Assembly (NCBI GenBank): GCA_014706295.1
Contig: JACSVZ010000022.1
Location: 7,830,830 to 7,894,829, forward strand
Direction of reading: 5' to 3'
DNA: 64,000 nt
Origin: Lycocorax pyrrhopterus obiensis
Lineage: Eukaryota; Chordata; Aves; Passeriformes; Paradisaeidae
Positions 46,692 through 57,270 of this stretch are shown one piece after another. Both the position numbers and the translations under genes were made by a program. The notes below the pieces were generated by a model. That model did no database searches. It saw nothing but the letters and a program-made list of their open reading frames with translations, and was not told where the DNA came from. Within the stretch, counting starts at the first letter, position 1. Each line of letters opens with the position of its first letter.

Positions 46692-49680
46692 GGAAGCCAG
46701 GGCACAAGAACAGCCACTTAAATTTGCACCCCCACCAAGCAGCAGCTGCAAGGGACCTGCTGCTTCCAGCCATATGGAGGAATGTATCCCAGACACTTTA
46801 CTGCAGTACTACTGCCCACTTAAATATTATTGTGATATGGATTTAAATCAAGCAAACTGCAGTCTGTACCTGTGGCATTTAAAATGTGCTTAAAGCAGGA
46901 TTTTTCTTCCCTGCTCGCTGACTCCATTCCTTAAAATAAATTTATTTGTGTTGCAGAATCTGAATTTACCTGCCTTTGGAAATGCTTTAGTACAGGATGT
47001 TGTGCAAAAGTGGCAATTTGTGATACTTGGGCGTTTTGTAATACTGTGACTTTCCCGGTCCTGCTCTTCCTCCCTGTCCACATGCCACTCACACTCCCAG
47101 TCACTCCTACAGCACAGCCTGTGTTTTGGCAGGCTGTGTCCTCAAAGACCACCCATCGCTCCCAGTGTCTCCATTAGGATAGTGCACCTTTAGTTCACTC
47201 CCTTTTCCACGAGCTCTGCAGTCCAATAGGCAAAGGCAGCTTCAAAAGGAGACCTTGCCAAGCTTATTTACAGAGAGCTAATGACAGAGAAACAATGGCA
47301 ACGAGGAAGGGAAGAAAATCAATTCACCCAGTCGTTTGGCAAGGAAGAAATACACATTTCCCTTCTTTCCAAGGTTTTCCTTTGGGTCCAGAGGGAAAGG
47401 TCTGCTGTGTTCAGTGGAAATAAAACTATTTATGTAGCTGAGTATCAGAAGAGCCAGAAAAGCCAGTGACCTGTGCTGTCTTTAAAGCAAGATAATATTT
47501 AACAGCTTTAAAAAGAAAGAAACTTTAATCATTGAAGACCAGAGACAGCAAACTGTATTATCTGTCAGTGCTATTATTAATAGTAAAAAATACCAGTAAC
47601 ACCTTGACAAATTCCAAGCACAGTTGAGGATCCACCTTAGCTGATCACTTTTTTGCTAATTGGATCTTACAACTTCTGGGCTGAGCCTACATGTCAGTCA
47701 GCATGGAGTTGTTTATCAGGTGTGCATCCATTCCTTCACCCCCTTCAGTCGCCATCATCTTAGTATCAAGACAAAGGCACAGGATGAAAACTGTACCTTG
47801 ACACGTCTTAATTTGTTGCAGCTTTGATGCTGGAGCAGTTATTGTGTCTTCAAGATTCTTTTTCTCAAAGACACTGTTCTTGCTCCTTGCCAGTGATGCC
47901 TTAGTATGTGGATGTATGTTTGGTACTTAAGGGGCACGTTCCAAGTGCATCAACGTCTTTTTGAATCTTGTTTGTACAGCCAATTGTTGGTGATAAAGTT
48001 TTTCTGTTCAATGTACAGGATCTTTTACTTCTTTGCAAGTGATTACATTTCTGCCTAACACTTTGGTGGGTCTCTATATTTTGAAAACAACAACTAAATG
48101 CTTAATTTATACCCAAGCAGTGAATTTTCTCTTTGGGCTTTGGAGGTGATGCCCTTTCTCAGATGCACTTGTTGAAACTCGAGACTTTCCAGCTGTTCCA
48201 GCAAGGATCCACTGACTGCAGCTACTTTGCCCTGTGAACACAAACTCAACGTGGCACCTGAGGCAATGTTTGCTTTCCTTTCACTTCCCTTACCTGGGGA
48301 AGCACCCTTGGGGCTGGCTGTGGATGATCCTGCTGATGCTGAGAGTGATCCTGGGCGTATTCTCAGCCTGCTCATCCCTGGCACTCCATGCTCTGCCTTG
48401 CAGCCCCTCATATGACCCGTGCAGGGTGGACACAACGGCCTTGGGCCCCTTCTGCAAGGGACCAGATGGGACTTGCCAGCTCACACAGCCTGGGTTGAGT
48501 TCTGGCTGCCTTTACAGAAGATACCAACACGAGGTGCTTGGCTTCAGGCTGTCCTTGTGGTAGCCTTATCTTGGCTAGATGTAGATAAAGCCTTTGGCCC
48601 AAGGTGGAGCAGCATTTTCTTCCTGTGGATACCCTGGAGAGATTCACAGGAGACAGAAACACGCTGGAGAAGAACACAGCTGCTCACCTCTCATGCCCAC
48701 CTAGAAGTGAAGTATCTGTGAGGTACTGGTTAGAGTCACCTCCTAGGTGACTCAGGGAAGTCATAACTTAGACTTAATTAGTCTAGGTAATGCAGTCCCA
48801 GAGAGACCTTGTTTCAGGTTCACAAGATGAAGTTCTAAGGACTCAATATAAAATTTTTTAATGGAATTGTAGAAGATCGCTAACTGCTATGCAGATAAAA
48901 AAATGGATTTGAATGACTGGTTTGGGATACATTAAGGTTGTTTGCCAGAAGCTGTTGTATCCTGTTAACTGATATCTCATGGCTGCTTCTCTTCTGTGGC
49001 CACTGGGAGCTTCCCACTGGTCGCAAGGACCTACCGTTGACAGCCCTGCTCTAAGAACAGATTCCATTTGAGCTAAAGACTCAGGCATGACTCCAAGGCA
49101 TGACCCAGGGTTCATCCTGGGTGAGCATGGCAGTAGATGGCAGCAGTGCACATCACCCCCAATGCCCCTGGAACCAAGGTGGTCCTGCTTGGCATTGGCC
49201 ATTTCCCAAGGAACAGGATCAATCAAGGTGCAAGATCAACCATAATCATGCTCCAGAGGCTCCAAAACCACTCTGCCATGTGATGCAATTATTTTTTTCC
49301 ACACAGACCTCACATTTCCCAAAACTGAAGGCAAGACCCTGTTCTTCAGTGCTGAGCACCTCTGGGGATGACTGAGCTTTTGGGTGTACGTCAGCGATCA
49401 CAAGAGTGGATAAAACCTCTGTAATTGAATGTTCCCTCTATGCTCACATGATGCTGAGCACTCCTGGATGCAGGGACTCATTCTGGACTCCGCCTGGAGA
49501 GCTGAGCTTTTGTGAAGTAAATGAAAAGGCAACAGCCACGGAACTACCAAGGGCCACCAATGTAAATGCAAGCACAGCTCCGGGCTGAAAACCAAAGGAC
49601 AGGGGATCGAAAAGCAAAGCTGATGAGCCACCCTCAGTATTAGCACTTGTGGTTCACTTTCCCCTCCCGAGAAGATTTAA
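46692..49680. other. Long spacer
   Basis: About 47460-47800 is AT-rich with TATTATTAATAG, TTTGCTAATTGGATC and isolated CpGs and may contain a weak element. The block 48094-48721 has frames of about 100 codons on both strands in GC-richer DNA, with no recognised domain. No repeat family is recognised. Confidence 0.45.
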
Positions 49681-50560
49681 GGCCTCAGTGACAGCTGTCA
49701 ATCTCACCTCCCCTGCAACAGGGGGTTGGCTTAAGTGGTGTGTCAGGAGATGGCAAGTGGGATTTCCTTTTGTTTATTTAAGGAATTAAAGAAGATCCTG
49801 TGTCTTTAACCTTCAGGATAACCTTGTTTCAGTCTGGTTCTCATTGCTGGACTGCTCCTTGATGAGCTTTTTATGCCTGATTAATTAGTACACTGAAGGG
49901 AAGTGGGGGCTGCTCTGTTTTGCAGCTTGTGCCTCCTTCTGACTAATCCACCACCCAGATCTACAGCTCCAGAGGGTCTGCAGGTGCCTCTTTCACGCCT
50001 CTGGTGTGCGGTTTCATTACTTCTTTCTACTTTTTGATTGTATGCTCCCTATTGATCTAGCCACATTTATTGAGGGCTAGCTGGAGACCAGTTTAATTCG
50101 AGTTTGTCAGCTTTATTTCTCCACTACCACAAAACTTTTCAAAGAAAAAGAAAATGCAGATGCAGGAGTGAATGGTTCAGATTTATGGAGCATTATCTTC
50201 CAAAGAGTCACTTTTACAGTGTTATTGATGACAAGAAATCATAATTTTTTAGGAAGATAACTTTGCATATGCCATTATTGCCAATGTGCGTGCAATCAAG
50301 AGAAAAGCACTTTTGTGGTCCTTTAATTTTTAGAAATATGAACCCATAATAATACAACTTATGCTAAATTATTTTGTGTCCCAGTTTTCCCAGGGGGGGC
50401 AGGGAGGAAAACTGGCCCTCTTGGTAAATCACTTTCAGCTATGACAATAAAAAGTATTGGATAAAAGCTAAGCAGTATTAACAGGGATGAAAATGAAGGC
50501 AGCTTTCCGCTCAAATAGTTTTTTGGCTAAAACTGGAAAAAGTAAAACTACAAAGCAGAT
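49681..50560. promoter_or_regulatory. Candidate conserved non-coding cluster with a TGIF site
   Basis: A perfect TGIF/MEIS-type palindrome occupies 49689-49700. About 50100-50380 is AT-rich complex DNA with TTTATGGAGCATTATC, GTGTTATTGATGAC, TTTGCATATGCC, TTGCCAATGTGCGTGC and ATAATAATACAAC words. No frame above 60 codons lies inside 49700-50750, in contrast to both flanks. Inferred regulatory cluster. Confidence 0.4.
49689..49700. promoter_or_regulatory. TGIF-type palindrome TGACAGCTGTCA
   Basis: Two inverted TGACA half-sites for TALE homeodomain factors abut a central CAGCTG E-box. It is a 12-bp perfect palindrome matching the known TGIF dimer consensus. Occupancy is unknown. Confidence 0.5.
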
Positions 50561-50773
50561 GCCAGTGTACAAAAAATGCCTTTGGCTACTGGAGTCACAG
50601 CAGGTGGTGGCTTGGTCACTATGTCACTCTCTAGGAGTTATGGGGCAGTCAGGTCCAATTCACTGAGGATAGAAATGTTGTGTGAGTGCCCTTGAGACAC
50701 CTTGTGCAGCCAGCACACCCCTGTGAGACCAGCCATGCCCTTGGTCCTGCTCTCTCTCCTTTCCTCTCTGCAG

Positions 50774-50835
50774 GTCAGGCGAGGGCTTTGCACTGGATCA
50801 AACAGGAATTAATGACTTAATGCAGACATGTCCGG
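50774..50835 (+). other. Candidate exon (62 nt) with one open frame
   Basis: The acceptor is excellent: a C/T run from about 50746 ending CCTCTCTGCAG at 50773. The donor is good, CCGG followed by GTGAGG at 50836. Frame 2 alone is open: one base, then twenty codons reading SGEGFALDQTGINDLMQTCP, then one base; the other two frames have stops. That gives phases compatible with an internal coding exon. The peptide is not recognised. AATTAATGACTTAATG inside it also resembles non-coding conserved DNA. Confidence 0.25.
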
Positions 50836-51330
50836 GTGAGGCTCTCCAGGCTCGCCAAGGGGGCAGGCAAGGTGAGCAGCAGTCCCTCCTGATCACTCCC
50901 GATGAGTCAATGAGCTTGGCGCTAGCCTGAGGGCGTGCCTGATATCCACGTTTCAGGTGCTGACAGGAGGGGAACAAATCTGTGTTTGGGGAAAAAAAAG
51001 GAAAAGCTTCTTTCTGGGACTGTACCCCCACAGTTACAGCAGGGCCCCTCCAGGCTGTAGGTGGCTGGTGTGGGTGTTGCCCAACCTCTTTTTGGGCTGT
51101 TTCTGAGCTTTGGTGATGCTGCTGTGTCCTCAGCAGGAGAACTCCACAGGAGCTGCAAAGTGGCACTTCTGTATTGCAGGGAAAAGCCTACTTCATGGCA
51201 CCATCCTCAGTGCTCAGGTGCGTTCCTGGGTACGTGATGTCTTAAATTCAGAACTCACAGAGTAACTAAACTCTCAGAGAGCCAAATTCTCCTTCCTGCT
51301 GTGATTCCAGGCTTGGAGATGTGGAAAATG
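50836..51330. other. Spacer
   Basis: The 122-codon minus frame (50798-51166) crosses the candidate exon antisense and is not recognised. Confidence 0.4.
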
Positions 51331-51495
51331 ATCTGGAAGGGACTTGGAGAGGCATGTAGTCCACCTCAGTTCCCAAAGGCAGGATCAGGTCTTTTTACGG
51401 GGATCCTTTTTTTGTCTAACCTGTTCCCAAAACCATCTGGGGATAAAAATCCACACCCTCCCTAGGTGATATCTTCTGGTGCTCACCTGGGCTTT
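51331..51495 (-). mobile_element. Old, diverged CR1 LINE fragment
   Basis: In reverse orientation the blocks GGAAGGGACTTGGAGAGG, then GTAGTCCACC, AAAGGCAGGATCAGGT, TTTTGTCTAACCTGTTCCCA, AAAATCCACACCCTCCCTAGG and TTCTGGTGCTCACC follow the CR1 3' UTR order. The expected series is GGAAGGGACCT..GAGAGGTCATCTAGTCCA, GGCAGGA.C, GTCTAACCTGTTCT, GAGATTCCACAACCTCCCTAGG and TTCCAGTGCTTAACCACC. Divergence is clearly greater than for the two 3'-end copies, and its terminal octamers are missing. Confidence 0.75.
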
Positions 51496-52207
51496 GACTC
51501 ACAGAACAGTGAATTCCCCCAGTATGATGCAAGGCGGGGTCATACAGAAAATATTCCTTTTATGGGATGCATGGTAAAAAAAAATTGGAGATAATACATG
51601 AGTATCTCACCTGTCTGGTATTCAGACACTCAGTGACCCTGGGTGACCCAGACCAGGCACTTTAGCTGTAAATAACTTCACAAAGTAACACGAAATCTGC
51701 CTCTCTGTTTTTCAAAACTCTTCCAAAGCCTGCTTTGGTAGGTTGCATTTCAAAACAGAGTCCTACTGGTTCAGTGACACATGTAGCCCTATTTCACCAG
51801 AGAGGAGTTCAATGCTCGGCCAACCCAGCTGGGGAAGCTTCAGTTCAGTTTAACTTTGCTAAGGAAAAACTGAACAGCTCGTTTTGAGTGTCTTTTACCT
51901 CCAAAGTACATGACTAAACCTGCATTTTTTCCCCTGGCACAATCCTGTTCCTTGTGGAGAAGCTGAACTGGGCAGACCCCTGGAAACTTTCTGCTGCACT
52001 GGAGGGCAGGAAGGTGCTGAACTTTCCCAGGCTCTGCTGAAATATGGGGCATGTTGTGGAAACTGAGGAGCACTGTGAAACAAGATGCACATGGTTTTCC
52101 CTCCTCTTACCGTGGGTTACTATGAGACGTGGCCCAGTGAAGAGTGAGATGAACTGGGGTGCAAGGAGCACTTCCTCTACCAGGAATTCCTCTGTTATCA
52201 GCAAATA
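51496..52207. other. Spacer
   Basis: Minus frames at 51840-52204 overlap one another and are not recognised. Confidence 0.45.
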
Positions 52208-52267
52208 ATAACTATCCCTCTAAAATATCTGTCCTGCATAACTATCCCTCTAAAATATCAGTCCTGA
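52208..52267. repeat. 30-bp tandem duplication
   Basis: The unit begins ATAACTATCCCTCTAAAATA. Copies at 52208-52237 and 52238-52267 differ at two positions. This is a young duplication in otherwise unique DNA. Confidence 0.95.
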
Positions 52268-53995
52268 GCCACTGCCTGCTGCTGAGGGAATATAAATGCC
52301 ATTGCACAGGGCACGGGTGAGACACTACAGCACAGCCTGTGTTCCTGCCATGAGGAGAGGCACAGCACAGAGCCTGGGAACATCTGGGAGCCCCCTCCAC
52401 ATGGACAGACCTAGAGGGCTCGGTTCCAGCCTTGCCCAGCAAAACTCGGGGCTCAAGGAGGCACAAAACTCCATTAACGGGACAGTGTAGCACACACAAC
52501 CTGAAAAATAACCACTACACACACTGCAGAGAAATAAAGTGGTCACGGAGGATGTTGGGCTAAAAATTTCAGCAATGTCTCCTTAAAGAACAGCAGCAAG
52601 CTGGTGCCTGTGGAGGGCTCCAGGAGCCCCATCAGGCCACGTTAGCAACGGCACGAAACTTCCTTTTCCAATGTATTTACTCAATGAACTCTGGAGCTCT
52701 AGCACTGGACAGAAGAACACGTACAGAGCGGAACAGATCCCTCCTCACCTTTCAGAACGGGGTCACACACCAAGTTTAGCTCCCAGTGGCTGCTCAGGCC
52801 ACTGCCAGTAAGCGCCTCCCAGTTCCCATTTCAGAGGAAGTGAAACGCCTTGGTGGGCCCTGGGACTCCGGATTCCTCTTTGCACAGAACTCGAAGAACT
52901 TTCCTGTCCCCTTCACGTGGGCACTTCTCTCTGCCACAGAGTGACCGCCCACCTCCTCCTGGCCACTGCCCCGGCCACCCACCACAGCCTCGGGCCTGGC
53001 TGCAGCAGCAAGCGGGAAAGGAATAGCAACCCAAGCAAATTTTTTGTCCCCAGGGTCCTACATTTATGTGGCATCCTGGCAGGATGCAGAAAGTGGCTTC
53101 TGAGGAGGTGATGTCTCAAAGCTCAGCACTGAGGACAGAAATATAAAAACTTACAAGAAAAATGACACGCAATATGGCTTCGAGCAGCAAAACTACCCAT
53201 TGTGCAGCCTGGTTAAGTACAGCAAAAACACACGTGTGCAGGGAAGGAGGGACATTGGGTTTGGATTAAACTGAATTTCCCCTTCACTCCCAGCAGCCAA
53301 ACTGAAAAATAAATTATTCACCAGGGCTTATTCCCAAAGAAGCCCTGCGGGACTGCAGGCCCAGGCCACTGCCCAGGTGTGTACTATCTAGAGCTCAATT
53401 TGATGGCACTTTGCTACCGAGAGGAAACAAATTCATTTTCCTCCTTTGAAACTGGGAGACAGTTGCATTAGGCCATGCATAAAATAAAAATAAGGGGGTC
53501 CTGAAAGAAATTACTGAGAGCAATAAGCATCCCAAGCCATTGCCTGCTGAGAGCTGAAGGAAACAGAGGCTGAGATGAGAGGAAAATGCAATTTTATTCC
53601 TCCTTTAAACTGAAAGTCTTATTAAAACCAACCCTTTGAGGCTGAGCACTGCTCTCTGTGAGTCAGGGCTGTTTTCTGGGTGTCGAGGGGAGAGAACAGC
53701 AAACACCTCACAGTGGGTGCCCTCCTGAGGCAACAGCATCACCTCCGAAATGAGCAGGAGGAACAGCCCAAAGAGATTACCTGGACCTGAACAGAGCAAA
53801 AGAGGCTCACAGGACCTGCTGTGGGCAGTTTTCCCATGCTGGAAGCTGTTCAGATGTGCACAAGAACCCTCCTGCTGCAGGTCAGAACATCCAGAGACCA
53901 TTAAAATATTCAGCTTGGAAGTTTGGGGATCAAATTAGTGATCTGCAGTGAAAAGTATGCAGATTTTTGTGAAGAAGATGCTGCTGTTCTAAATT
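52268..53995. other. Spacer
   Basis: Frames on both strands at 52242-53119 and 53605-53938 are not recognised. 53380-53560 has GCATTAGGCCATGCATAAAA and AAAAATAAGG words, a possible weak element. No repeat family seen. Confidence 0.45.
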
Positions 53996-54009
53996 AAAAA
54001 AAAAAAAAA
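53996..54009. repeat. Poly-A run (14 bp)
   Basis: The run is uninterrupted. No retroposed body or AATAAA at a suitable distance is seen. Confidence 0.9.
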
Positions 54010-54579
54010 GAAACTCCCAGCGAGTGAGACGAGGAGCACCTCCCCTCCCGCCTTGTAGCCAAACACAAGGTAATGTTTTGTTTCTGACTAAAACTAAACC
54101 ATTACAGGAAAAATGTCGCTTATCAGGAAGTTTGTTGTAGGTTTTGACAGTCCAGCAGTGATTTCTCCAAGGATAGCCTCCTCCCTCCTCCTTTGCTGGC
54201 GGCGGCAGATGCAGGCAGCCGCCCTGCCCTCTCCCCTGTCTGCCTTGCGGCTTGGTTTAGAGTCACAAAGGGTAAAAAATAGCCTAAGAAATGCGTGCAG
54301 GTCTTATCCTGCCTCTTCTTTTCCCTGTCAGGGTTATCAGCCCCACACTTTTGTCATCGGCAGTAAAAAGGAGCAGATCCTGACCCCATCAAAGCCCTGG
54401 TGCCGGTGCCAGGGCAGCTGTGGGGAGCCCCGTGTCACTCTGGTGCCCCACTCCTGCAGGAGACAGGGGGATAACGGGGCTGCAGCAGGCATGGTTTGCT
54501 CAGGGAGCAGCATCCCTGTAAGGCCTGCCATAGTTTAATAGACATATTTGGTGACAGTTTTAATCTGGGGAGATGTCTG
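54010..54579. other. Spacer
   Basis: The 141-codon plus frame at 54113-54538 has a GC-rich centre (GCTGGCGGCGGCAG) and no recognised domain. It is probably chance. Confidence 0.4.
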
Positions 54580-54850
54580 CAAAAACAGGAAAGGAATAAA
54601 GGAGGTTGGTTTCATTTTGCTACATATCTCTTCCCAAGAGGATATTTTTGATCAGCTTTCCAATGTTAATGCCCTATTAGTGGTGAGGCGAGATCTGACA
54701 AGAATGTAGTAATACTTTTTTCATTTATGGTCTTAAAGCACTCAATTTCTATCATAAGTCAATGAAATTAAATTAAATATACAGAGAGAAAGCGTGGGTC
54801 AAGTTCTCTGGATTTTGGGTCATTGCTAATAATGTAGCCAGATTAAAAAA
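54580..54850. promoter_or_regulatory. Candidate conserved non-coding element
   Basis: The AT-rich block has CAATGTTAATGCCCTATTAG, GGTGAGGCGAGATCTGAC with a CpG, TTCATTTATGGTC and ATTAAATTAAATATAC words. No frame above 60 codons lies within it. Inferred by composition. Confidence 0.35.
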
Positions 54851-55748
54851 CCTTAAAGTTCACATCAAGTGAAAGGACAGGCAGAGCTTTACCAGAGTTA
54901 GGAAAGTGCCAAGTGCTGAAGGAAGGGAACAAAGTGAAAACCAGACAGTGAATCATCATCACTCGTGTGTGCAAAACCCGACTGGGAATTCAGGCAGGGC
55001 CTCTTGTTTTGCTTTGCCCATCCCTTTTATTCTTTTTGCAGGTTATTAATACTTGTGCTAAGCAGCTGTTTGAGGTGTCCCAGAAGGGAACTTCCCTCCA
55101 AGACTACCTACAGCATTTTTCCTTCCCTGTAACCTTCCCCAGTGTCCCTCCACCCACTCCTCACTGCAGCAGTGCAGGACAAGGAGGTGTTTGGCTGAGC
55201 AGGGCTTGCTGAGGTCACTTTGAGTCTTTGCTGACCTGACAGGCTCTGGTTGACATCCTTGCTCTAGCTTGACATTGACACAATTTTAAAGACGGAATTG
55301 AATATTTAAGGGTACATTTAAAAAATGTGGAAGGGGAGAAAATTAAAGATTAAACCAGATAATTTCTTCTAAGCGATGTATTGTGCTTCTAGATCTTTTA
55401 AAAAGGAGGAACAGCACTGGCAAAAGATACCTTCTGGCTGGCAGGCAGAAAGAAGAGTAGAAGACTTGAGGGTAACCTGCCTAAAAAAGGCATGATCTTT
55501 TCATCCTTTTTATTTTGGCAGACCAGGCTACAAATTGCAAGCAGCTTTTCTGTCTCATTGATTGTGTTTGCAGTGGGTTTGCCCAGAAGTAGCAGACTAG
55601 CTGGGAGTTAAATCAGAGTAAACCAGAAGCCACCAAGGCAAGGGAGATAAGAACCCACTGCACTCCAGGACAGGTCAGAATGGGGTTTGTGGTGATGGTG
55701 AGTGGTCAGGATGGGTCCTGAGCTGCAGCTGCACAGGCAGCCCCAGCA
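54851..55748. other. Spacer with one acceptor-preceded frame
   Basis: TTTTATTCTTTTTGCAG, ending at 55041, is a very good acceptor. The frame that follows (VINTCAKQLFEVSQKGTSLQ onward) stays open to 55212 but has no clear donor. Noted as a possible terminal exon; the peptide is not recognised. Confidence 0.3.
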
Positions 55749-55802
55749 AACCATCTCAGCACGTCATCCCCAGCCAACCATCTCAGCACGTCATCCCCAG
55801 CC
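55749..55802. repeat. 27-bp tandem duplication
   Basis: Two identical copies of a unit beginning AACCATCTCAGCACGTCATC occur at 55749-55775 and 55776-55802. Perfect identity implies a very recent event. Confidence 0.95.
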
Positions 55803-57176
55803 TCAGTTCAGCACCTGGACCTGCCTGGCAGGCTGGGGGGGCCCTCACCTGCAGAGCATCTGCCAGCACAGCCCAGGGACGGGGTAAGGAGCAGTCCCAG
55901 CAGCAGCAGGACCTGGAGGGGTAGAAAATGCCCATTATCTCCCAGTCTGCCTTTAGCACAGCCCACTCAAACACCTGTAATTTTCTGAAGACACAGACAG
56001 GTTACTGCAGTCTTCAAGAGCACTGCTTCTGGCAAAAACAAAATAAACCTAAGAAAAAAACCCAAACCCAACTTTACTTTAAATTTAACCCTCTCTGACA
56101 GGCATCATACTTTTAGAAGCACTTTCCTCCATGTTAATATTTCCTGGACGTGCTCGAACACCATCTGATGCTGCATTGAGGCAAATTAGTGAAGATGGAG
56201 AATCATAAATCCTGAGGAACTACAAAACTAATTAAATGCCTGTGTGATGTACTTGTGTGCAGAGCAATGGTTTGCAGGTCTGTGTTTTCCAGATACCCAA
56301 AACGAGCTGTGCTTGCTGCAGGGGCCAAGGAATGGCTCTTGCTTTTCCAGGTCCTGCCACATGTGGGGCTCTGGGGAGCGTGGCACAGGCAGCTTCGGGG
56401 GGCACCATGCCATGATGCCATCACCTTGTTTCCCTCTCAGTGTAGCTGTGTTTGTTGGGATCACCAGCATGCCAGGGCTCTGTCACACCCCATCCTCCTC
56501 GGTCTCAGGAGATCCTCTGCCCACCCACGAGTGCTCCACTGTCGGGATGCAGACGGCCCAGAACTCACTCCCTGCTCCTGTGCCCTTCCTGGCGGCAGAG
56601 ATGGCACCATGAAGGATGTGTCCCGGGATGTTGGATGTGAGGGCAAAGCTGCCTTTTTCCTCCTTTGGCTCTTCCAGTCACAAAAGACAAGGATCTCGTA
56701 GTCTCAGCACTATGTTCATAACCAGGCCCTGAGTCCTGGACACGTCGTGACCCCAGGCTGCTTGGAAGAAGAAAAATGGAAATAACATAAGAAAAGCTGC
56801 TCCTGACTCCTCACATGGTGACTGGCACCAGGAATCAGCACCAATCAGCAAGGGGTTCTGCTTCCATGAGCAGTTCAGAAATGCTCAGAGGGCACACCTG
56901 ACCCCACAGATATTTGTTCTGTGGCTCCTGATTCTTTACAACATTGCATCACTAAATAAAATGCTGCACCTAACTACACAGTGAGCCTCTCCACACTGGC
57001 CAGGGGATGTGCTTGCAGGTGGAGTCAGCCAGGGATGGCTTCGCTGGACACACTGGCCTCCAGCAAGCCAGCTGAGAATTCCGATTATTCTGAGTAGTTT
57101 GCACAGTTATTCTCAGGAATGAGTCAAACAATTAAAGTAAAAACCCTGCACTACTTTTTCCTAATGAAAAACTTAC
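55803..57176. other. Spacer
   Basis: Frames of 120-150 codons at 56244-56701 run on the plus strand with minus frames in the same DNA. No domain recognised. Confidence 0.45.
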
Positions 57177-57270
57177 TGGCTAAGGGTTCTAAGCCCCTGG
57201 CTAGGAATCTTCTTTTTTCCTCTTCAGGGCTGGGTACAGCAGAGCCTCCACTGACCTCAGCTGAAGGTGT
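57177..57270 (-). other. Candidate exon (94 nt) with one open frame
   Basis: On the minus strand the donor is strong, CCA followed by GTAAGT (57176-57171). The acceptor GATGATGTGCAG at 57271 has a weak polypyrimidine tract. The frame between them is open for 31 codons plus one base. It reads TPSAEVSGGSAVPSPEEEKR followed by RFLARGLEPLA. The acidic, Pro/Ser-rich then basic composition looks like a disordered protein segment. The neighbouring frame closes at a TAG. The peptide is not recognised. Confidence 0.2.

Noticed and set aside
46228..46773. 181-codon minus frame with Ile-His-Pro-Ser repeats
   Set aside because: It is the translation of the GGAT microsatellite; the flanking parts show no domain.
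54967..55212. Terminal coding exon after the strong TTTTTGCAG acceptor at 55041
   Set aside because: Peptide not recognised and no poly-A signal follows at a sensible distance. Kept only as a note in the spacer entry.
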